Of a DNA stretch of 64,000 bases, positions 57,126 through 64,000 are shown in pieces. Under the pieces are notes generated by a model. That model searched no databases and was not told the origin of the DNA. It saw nothing but the letters and a program-made list of their open reading frames with translations. Both the position numbers and the translations under genes were made by a program. This DNA is from Raffaelea ambrosiae (taxonomy: Eukaryota; Ascomycota; Sordariomycetes; Ophiostomatales; Ophiostomataceae), in assembly GCA_002778195.1 (NCBI GenBank), contig PCDI01000004.1, forward strand, positions 1,724,783 through 1,788,782. The letters are read 5' to 3'. The stretch's first letter is position 1. Every line of letters starts with the position of its first letter.

Positions 57126-58573
57126 GGTGGCGGCTGGGAGGAGTCTGGTCGTGACCGTTTGTATGTAGAATTACAGAGACGGAAATGAATGAACGAGAAA
57201 CAAGAACCTGCTTTAGAGAAGAATAAAAGCAGCAACTGGTGCGCTAGAAACGGAAAAATAAAAGGAAGGTAAAGTGAAGAAAGAATGAAAGATCAGGAAA
57301 ACAAGTAGGGACAAGATCAAAAACGGAAAGAAGAAGGAAGAAGAGGAAGACCAAGAGAGAAAGGAGAAAAGACGAAGGAGGGCGGGATACCAGGGGAGAA
57401 AAGGGAAATCACTGAGACAAGATAAAGCTGGCAGACAGGGGTGGTGGCAGGATGGGCGTCAAAGTCACTTATGCGTTCAATATATGGGACGCGCCCACCA
57501 GACACACGTATCTTACATGCGCAGAACAAGGTAAACTGTGTGTTTGGGCTTAAGTTTCTGGTCCATTTTGGGTGCAAGTCCTCTGTTTTTTTGTGTGTCT
57601 CTCTCTTCTTGATCCTTTGATCAATCCTTTGGTCAATCCTTTGTTCTTTTCTATTCTTTCTGCGTTTTCCGTGTTTTCTGCTGTTCCCTTCCCATCGTCC
57701 ACGTCAGTTGTATACCTGGGCGCAGCCAGATATACCCGCTCGCTGGCTGCCGTTCCATCCCAACAGGCCGGGCCAAGCTCAAACCGAACAATTTCCGTAT
57801 TTTTTTTGCACGTCGACGACAAACATAGGAACAGGTCGCTACGGGCTGGCCAAAGTTCCGGAGCTTGGCACGCCAAGTAGCTAATCATTCTTGTCTCGTC
57901 TTCCACAGTGTGATGTTCCTTTCTATTGTTCCTCTTCAATCTGTTCTTTCTCTTCTCTCGGTTCCTCTTGTGTTCACCCTGTGGAAAAAGAGCTTGCGTG
58001 GTTGTGGAATGCCGGAGGGATCGCCATTATGCGGGCGCGACCTGACGCTGACCTGAAACGCGGCCCAGAGGTGGAGCAAACCATGCGGCGCATCTGAGTG
58101 GTAGCAGGGTGGCCAGCGCTTGCCGCTGGCAGGATTCGGAACACCTGATCTGGGCGAGTTCAAAAGCACCCAAAATGGGAAGGATGCAAAGAAAAATAAA
58201 TGAGAGGCCCTGGAGATCAGGATGAGTGAAAAGGGGCGATGCTTTCTACATCCAACAGCATTGGTCGTAGTCGTGTAAGAGGGAAAGTGCAGATGCTAAA
58301 GGTCACGTGCATGCACAGAGCCTCCCGCCACCAGTCGGCACCCGTATGCGAGTTGACTTCGTTGCTTCGCATTTGTGGGTTTCGGTTTCGGTTGAAGGAG
58401 TTAACTACTGCTTAGTGAATACAAGTCAAGTCCAGTGCTTCGTGCGCGTTTGGTGGTCAGACAAGAGTCGATACACTGGTATGCGCGTTCCCATACGACG
58501 CCGTTTTGTCACCGGTCTGAATCACACGGATATGGCACTGACCGGCGCTGGCCGGCAGTTTCCCCTCCCAAGC

Positions 58574-58627
58574 AAGACATGGTATTCTCCAATTCATGGG
58601 GAATATTCTCTCTTTCCCATGTCTTGT
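58574..58627. repeat. Inverted repeat with 34-bp spacer
   Basis: CAAGACATGG and CCATGTCTTG form a perfect 10-bp inverted repeat, in non-coding DNA. It could form a hairpin or be a paired site; no function is suggested. Confidence 0.85.
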
Positions 58628-59287
58628 CTCCGCTCTGTCAGATACCCCCCTTTTTTTCCCTTCCTTGAAAGTGGCCAAGAGCCAAGACAAGCGGAAACAG
58701 AGATGAAAATAGCTGACGAGGGACAGTGCCAGGGAGTCTTGCTGGAATCTCCGGGAAAAGCTTTTCGGAAGGCGTCGCAGAAGCTTTTCTTGCATAGTGA
58801 CACAAAACAGTCAGAGAAGCTTGTCGGCTTCATCCTTTCCTCGATGCAGGAAACCAGAAAGAAAACGCCGAAAAGTCTTGGCCGTTCCTGCTTGTCTCTG
58901 GTTTTGCTGTCCGTTTGGTCAGTGCAGGCCCAGGCCACGTCTGGATGTTGTCTCGATGCTGCGGGCTGTCATTCAGTCTGGGTGTGTCTTGTTTAGTGTC
59001 CTATAAGATATGTATGCTTTAACTAATCAATGCGACACGGAAAAGGCGGTGGAACCAAGCGACGGATCACGGGAAGGCGACCTCGAGGCTTTTCGACCCT
59101 CGATTGTACAGCTGGACCTAATGGTATCTCTCTCTATTGAACAATTCTAGGCTGTACCAAGGAAGAATACCGATGGCATAGAACAAGGTGAAAAACAACA
59201 GACGCAGAGAAAGAAAGCAGGCTCTTGTGGGACCCGGATTCACAGCATATTGTGGTGGCCACAATCGAGCGAAGGTGTCACTGCTTA

Positions 59288-59506
59288 CTAGGGTAAATAC
59301 AACAGGTCGGTCGTCTCCAATGGCATGCCTCGCGCTCTGCACCCGCAGTTAAACAGGGTCTCGCAGTTGAGGCACTTATGAACGCGAGCACCGTCTTCCA
59401 CAGCGCTGCCTGGCGGCACAGCATATCTTTTACAACAGCCACACGTTGATGCCGAGTACAGCATCGTGATATTCCCCATTCCAGCGGATGCTGAGAACAG
59501 CAGCAT
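59288..59506 (-). CDS. Uncertain Cys-rich 72-codon frame
   Basis: A 72-codon frame starting MLLFSASAGMGNI contains nine Cys-type positions clustered as CGCCKRY, KCLNCETLF and NCGCRARG, a spacing that could bind zinc or form disulfides. The N-terminus is only mildly hydrophobic, so a signal peptide is not convincing. There is no start-context support or close neighbour. It may be chance in a 4-kb gene-poor stretch. Confidence 0.15.
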   Translation of the reverse strand: MLLFSASAGMGNITMLYSASTCGCCKRYAVPPGSAVEDGARVHKCLNCETLFNCGCRARGMPLETTDLLYLP

Positions 59507-61279
59507 TCCCCTTTCGATCACTGGTCACTCTTTTTCTGACTGCGGCGCCAACAAGCAAAGAGTCCTAGCTCTGTAGGCACGAACCAACGAGGCACACCTG
59601 ATTTGCTTTGGTGGTCAATACGACATCTACCTTTTGCCGGCGCGTGCCAGTACCGTTAGCCAAACAGCTAGGCATCGAGCGCGTATAAGACGCTCGAAAA
59701 GCATGCTTAAATGCACCGTACGGCGATGTCGACGATGCTGTCGACGGTGCTGTCATGGTTATCCTATGGGTTGTGCCGAGGTCATTTCTCCTTGGGGACG
59801 AACAAGGTGCCGGGACAAGATGCTGAACCAAAGACGTCGGCCTCCCACTTTTTCAATTTGTAATCGCATTCTTGCGACCCTCATACGGAGACTATCAGGC
59901 TACTGCACGAGTACTCAAAGTCTCCGGGGGATGCTGTCTTTAGGAGATTTCGAATGGTTACAAGCCGCGGCTGGTCTGCTTCGCCAGTATGGGTCACGTG
60001 CAGCGCCACTGATATTAGACTCCGACTGTTACATAGTAGAAATCGCCACCCTTCCCCAGTCCGGGGTGAATAGGCCGACGGGCAGTCCATGTTGTAGGTG
60101 AGATGTATCTCACGTAGCATGAGCTCGACAGGCCAAGAACTGGGGATGGGGCGACGAGGTCAGACAAGCGGGCGGCCATGATTCCACAATGAGATGGATG
60201 CCAAGGTGAGAAAGGGTGGAGTAAGATGCACTACTACTATGTATAGATGGGAAGCACATGTCAAAAAGTGGTGCAGGAATGGGCCAAATTGCCTGTACGA
60301 GAATTCGCCCCTTCAGAGACATGCGGTTTGCGAAAAGGCGGGCTCGGCTCTCCGCAGATGGAAGGTGCGGGTAGTCAGCATTTGGGGCAGGTCTGCGATA
60401 GAACTGGAAACTAGAGCAGAGGGATGATAGCAAGGTACGAGCAGACACAGCACAAAGAGACGTGGATGGCCACAAGGGGACACACCAGGCGACACAGGAA
60501 CGGGGGAACAAACGGAGCATCTGCGCAGCAGCGAGCGGGGGAGGCAAGGCCTTGGCACAGCAGCACCCATCTAGTCTGCTTTGGGCGAGGTGAATGACAC
60601 GCAGAACGGGGAGCTGACCCAATCCTCGAGATCTGATTGGCCCATCTAGATGCGACGCCAGGGAGCTGCCGAGGCCCTCGGAAATGTCTCCATTTTGTCT
60701 ACACTGCCCTGTATCTTAGTTAATACTCGTAGTTACCCCAATGATGCGGTCCTGCCGCTAGACACCAGTGGTTGTGGCGGGTTTCAGGGGGGCGGAGGAC
60801 AGGACTTTCTGGGCATCGCGTGCAGCGGAGACCCCAGAGGAAGGAGCGCCCCCCCCCCCAAAGACTGGTTTGGCGGAGAAGAAAAAAAAAGGGCGAGAAA
60901 AAAAGAGCGAGAAAACAACGCCCCCGGAGTGTAAGAAACAAAATCGCGCCGGTGGACATCGCTGACGACGGCCGACTTTGCCGGGGTAATTTCTTGCTGG
61001 AAGGGTTCTTTCCTCCCTGGATTCTTTTCTCGAGTCTCGTTTTGTGTCTTCTCCCTGACTTTGTTTCTCCATCGTCGATTCTTTTCGTCGTGACCTTCAT
61101 CGTGATATTCTGTCTCTTTTTTATTTTCCCTTCTCTCCTCTTTCTGTGCTTCCCTCCGTTTCTTGCCTCCTTCTCTCTTCCACGCTCCTCCGCGTGCTCT
61201 GTCTTTTCTCTCTCTCTCTCTCTTCATCTCTTCCTCTCTTCCGCTCTTCCGCCTCAATCGTCCCTCCCTTACCTCAACC

Positions 61280-63549
61280 ATGACCCGCACCGAAGCTGCG
61301 GCCATCGAGGCCAAGCTCGCCCAGACGCCGCCTCCCGGCGCGCCCTACACACTGCCCGTCCCCGGCAGCGAGACGCCCAATCGCTCTCCCGTCTACCGCC
61401 ACTGGCAGTTCCGCGACCGCCCGCTGCTCGAGACCATCGACCCGGACATCCACACCCTCCACGAGGCCTTTGAGAGCTCTGTTGCTTTCCGCGGCAGCGG
61501 CCGGTGCCTGGGCTGGCGGCCGTGGAACGTGGCTTCCCAGAGCTTCGAGCCCAAGTTCCAGTGGCTGGGCTATGCCGAGGTCGCCGAGCGCCGCAAGAAC
61601 CTGGGCACCGGCCTGGCCGAGCTGCACAAGCAGGTTGGAGTGACCGCCGACAAGTACGGCGTTGGCCTGTGGTCCCAGAACCGGCCGGAGTGGGAAATCA
61701 CCGGTATGTTTTTGTTTTGGTCCTCGCTTTTGTCCTCGCTTCACTCGTTCTTTCGTTCTCGCTCGTCGCGCTGACCTCCCCCCGCCAAGAACTCGCTCTC
61801 ATGTCCCAGTCCCTCTACAACGTCTCCCTCTACGAGACCCTCGGCCCCGATGCCACCGAGTACATCATCAACCACGCCGAGCTCGTCACCATCGTCGCCA
61901 CCCTCCCCCATATTCCCACCCTGCTCAAGCTGGCCCCGCGCATCCCCACCGTCAAGATCATCGTCTCCATCGACCCCCTCGACGCCGGCGAGCCTGACGG
62001 CTACTCCAAGGCCGCCGTGCTCAAGAGCCTCGCCGAAGAGCACGGCATCCGCATCTACTCCATGACCGAGGTCGAGGCCATCGGTGCCCGCTCCGGCCGC
62101 CCCATGCGCCCGCCCTCCAAGGACGACATCACCACCATCAACTACACCTCTGGCACCACCGGCACGCCCAAGGGCGTCGTCCTGACCCATGCCAACATGG
62201 TTGCCGCCATCAGCTGCGCCCGCTCGTCCGGCCTCCTGAGCGCCAACGACACCCACCTGTCCTACCTGCCCCTGGCCCACATCTACGGCCGCATGGCCGA
62301 CTGGACCGCCCTCTTCCTCGGCGCCCGCATCGGCTACTTCCAGGGCGACATCACCAGCCTCGTCGACGACCTCAAGATCCTGCGCCCCTCGGGCCTCTTT
62401 TCCGTCCCGCGCCTGTACAACCGCTTCTACTCCGCCATCCGCGCCTCCACCGTCGAGGCCGACGGCTTCCGCGGCAACCTGTCGCGCCGCGCCATTGCCG
62501 CCAAGATGGCCAGCATGAAGCTGCCGCCCGGCCAGGCCACCAACTGGCACCCCGTGTACGACCGCATCTGGTCGCCCAAGGTGCGCAAGGCCGTCGGCCT
62601 CGACCGCGCCGTGTCCATGGTGACCGGCAGCGCCCAGCTGGACCCGGATGTGCAGGAGTTTCTGCGCGCCGCATTCGGCGGCGTCCACTTCATGCAGGGC
62701 TACGGCATGACCGAGACGTGTGCTGTCGGCTCCGTCCAGGGCAAAGACGACTTCAGCCTGGACAACATTGGCGGCGTCCACCCGGGCGTGGAGTTCTGCA
62801 TCGAGTCGGTGCCCGACTTGGAGTACACCGTGGAAGACAAGCCGAACCCGCGCGGCGAGCTGCTCATCCGCGGCCCCATCGTGTTCCGCGAATACTTCAA
62901 GAACCCCGAGGAGAACGCCAAGGCCATTGATGCCGGCACCGGCTGGTTCCACAGCGGCGACATTGTCGAGATCGACTCGATGGGCCGCTTCAAGATCATC
63001 GACCGCAAGAAGAACGTGCTCAAGCTGGCCCAGGGCGAGTACGTATCGCCCGAGCGCATCGAGAACGTCTATATTGGCGCCCTGCCGCTGCTGACGTCTG
63101 CCTTTGTGCACGGCGACGGCAAGGAGGCCTGCCTGGTGGCCGTCTTTGGCATCGACCCGGTCCACTTTGCGCCGTTTGCCAGCAAGGTCCTGAAGCAGGA
63201 CGTGTCGGCCGACAACCTGGCCGCCGTCAAGAAAGCCGCCCAGGACCCCCGCGTCAAGGCCGAGTTCCTCAAGCGCGTCGACCAGGTCGGCAAGAAGCAC
63301 AAGTTCAACAGCTTCGAGCGCGTCCGCGACTGCCACCTGGACATTGAGCCGTTTACCGTCGAGAATGATCTGCTGACGCCGACGTAAGTGATGTCTGCTG
63401 CTGCTCTCTCTGTGTCGTGTGTCACCCATGCTAACAGCCTTCACAGGCTCAAACTCAAGCGCCCTCAGGCGGCCAAGGTATTCCGCCCTCACATCGACCA
63501 GATGTATGCCAACATCAAGGCTGCGCAGACATCCAAGGCGAAACTGTAA
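61280..63549 (+). CDS. FAA2: Long-chain acyl-CoA synthetase with C-terminal AKL (peroxisomal type)
   Basis: The model is join(61280..61703, 61790..63383, 63447..63549), 706 residues; introns 86 and 63 nt, with CTGAC and CTAAC branches. It has the ATP/AMP motif YTSGTTGTPKG (260-270), the region YGMTETCAVG, the signature GWFHSGDIVEID, and the adenylating Lys region DRKKNVLKLAQGEYVSPE. The protein ends ..SKAKL, a peroxisomal PTS1-type tripeptide (AKL). No transmembrane helix or long N-terminal extension is seen. Together these point to a peroxisomal fatty-acid activating enzyme like yeast Faa2, which starts beta-oxidation of medium/long-chain acids. The start at 61280 (CAACCATGA) follows a long pyrimidine leader. 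The match to Faa2 over Faa1/4 is supported mainly by the PTS1 and the absence of a membrane span. Confidence 0.92.
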
Positions 63550-64000
63550 AACGATGCACAACCAAGGGAAGAAAAGAAACGAAGAAACACGGACAAGAAA
63601 ACAAAGAAATGCAGGGGGGGGGGGGGGGGGGCATCGACCACCGGGTGGGTACCTTTGTGCTACCAGCGCCACGCTTCCCCTCCCTTGCCTGCGCTCTTTC
63701 AAATTTGTTGTATTATTTTATTTATAATTTCGCAGGAAACTTTTAGGAGGTTTGAATATTGTAGCGAATAGTCAGCGTGCAAAGAGCAGAGCGCAAATAT
63801 AGAAGGAGGACGTGGGAAAGCAGGATAGAAGGGCATATTGTGAGCCTTCATGTTGCGAACAAGCTCGTACATAACTATACGTAGAGGTTTCTTTTCTTGG
63901 GGCATTTATTTTGTATATCGGCTCGAATTGTTATTTTTTCGAAAAAAACAAAGTAAAAAACATTTCATCAATTTGGAGTACATTTGCAAATTGCGGCCTC
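63550..64000. other. 3' flank of the acyl-CoA synthetase gene
   Basis: This holds the 3' flank up to the window edge, including an 18-base G run at 63614-63631 and several A/T homopolymers. Nothing else is recognised. Confidence 0.5.
63614..63631 (+). repeat. Poly-G run (G18)
   Basis: Eighteen consecutive G bases in the 3' flank of the acyl-CoA synthetase gene. Confidence 0.95.

Larger units (their letters stand above)
57126..61279. other. Long divergent intergenic region, 4.15 kb
   Basis: The largest gene-poor stretch. It holds the promoters of the MARVEL gene (-) and the acyl-CoA synthetase (+). The last 250 bp before 61280 are pyrimidine-rich, as for leaders here. It includes an inverted repeat at 58574-58627, a Cys-rich minus-strand frame at 59288-59506 (listed separately), and a C10 run at 60850-60859. 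Several other frames of 80-230 codons have no domain. A non-coding RNA or species-specific small gene cannot be ruled out. Confidence 0.4.

Noticed and set aside
61741..63702. 653-codon minus-strand frame across the acyl-CoA synthetase gene
   Set aside because: It is antisense to a clearly real coding sequence; GC-rich third positions leave the opposite strand open. The translation is a low-complexity Gly/Val/Asp/Ala sequence.
1..64000. tRNA, 5S rRNA, CRISPR, transposon and viral sequences
   Set aside because: I looked for T-loop (GGTTCRA) contexts, 5S-like segments, regularly spaced direct repeats, and transposase, integrase or reverse-transcriptase motifs and found none that held up. tRNAscan-SE and RepeatMasker would be the decisive checks.

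Overview
This 64-kb window is from a filamentous ascomycete, most likely a Sordariomycete. The evidence is eukaryotic: 24 short spliceosomal introns could be modelled, most 63-190 nt long, with GT..AG borders and often a CTAAC or CTGAC branch site. The genes are widely spaced and single, with no operons. One gene is a close match to the Neurospora kinase NRC-2, and a DASH kinetochore subunit and fungal-type membrane proteins are also present. I found no rRNA, tRNA, CRISPR array, transposon or secondary-metabolite cluster. One 40-N assembly gap lies at 15700-15739.

Layout. 0-7 kb: OST4 (-), the CCCH protein TMA46 (+), a short-chain dehydrogenase with a Phe at the catalytic Tyr position (-), and an AT-hook/zinc-finger protein (+). 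7-18 kb: a 3.7-kb stretch leading into the AGC kinase NRC-2 (+), then a CorA-like membrane protein (+) that carries the assembly gap inside a coding minisatellite. 18-24 kb: DAD3 (+), mitochondrial ribosomal protein uS5m (-), a 77-residue single-span membrane protein (+) and an unrecognised 587-residue protein (-). 24-38 kb: a predicted fusion of a Ras-like GTPase domain with a RasGEF (-), a HIT zinc-finger protein with a Gly/Arg tract (-), and a low-complexity 664-residue protein (+). 38-50 kb: O-mannosyltransferase PMT4 in seven exons (-), a Rab4-type GTPase with a long insertion (-) and a choline-transporter-like membrane protein (+). 49-64 kb: a WW-domain protein with a Gly/Tyr/Gln-rich tail (+), EMC7 (-), O-acetylhomoserine sulfhydrylase (-), a MARVEL-domain membrane protein (-) and a peroxisomal-type acyl-CoA synthetase ending in AKL (+).

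Most genes are housekeeping. Several act in the secretory pathway (OST4 in N-glycosylation, PMT4 in O-mannosylation, EMC7 in membrane insertion, Rab4 in endosomal traffic, NRC-2 probably in flippase control), but nothing shows that they are co-regulated.

No obviously new multi-gene system is visible. The observations most worth checking are the GTPase-GEF fusion with a degenerate switch II, the 1.18-kb stop-free leader in frame with NRC-2, the zinc finger split by a His-rich insert, the Rab4 insertion, the gap-bearing coding minisatellite, and the unrecognised proteins. All exon borders were read by eye from splice consensus and reading phase. Family names come from recognising conserved motifs, not from any database search.
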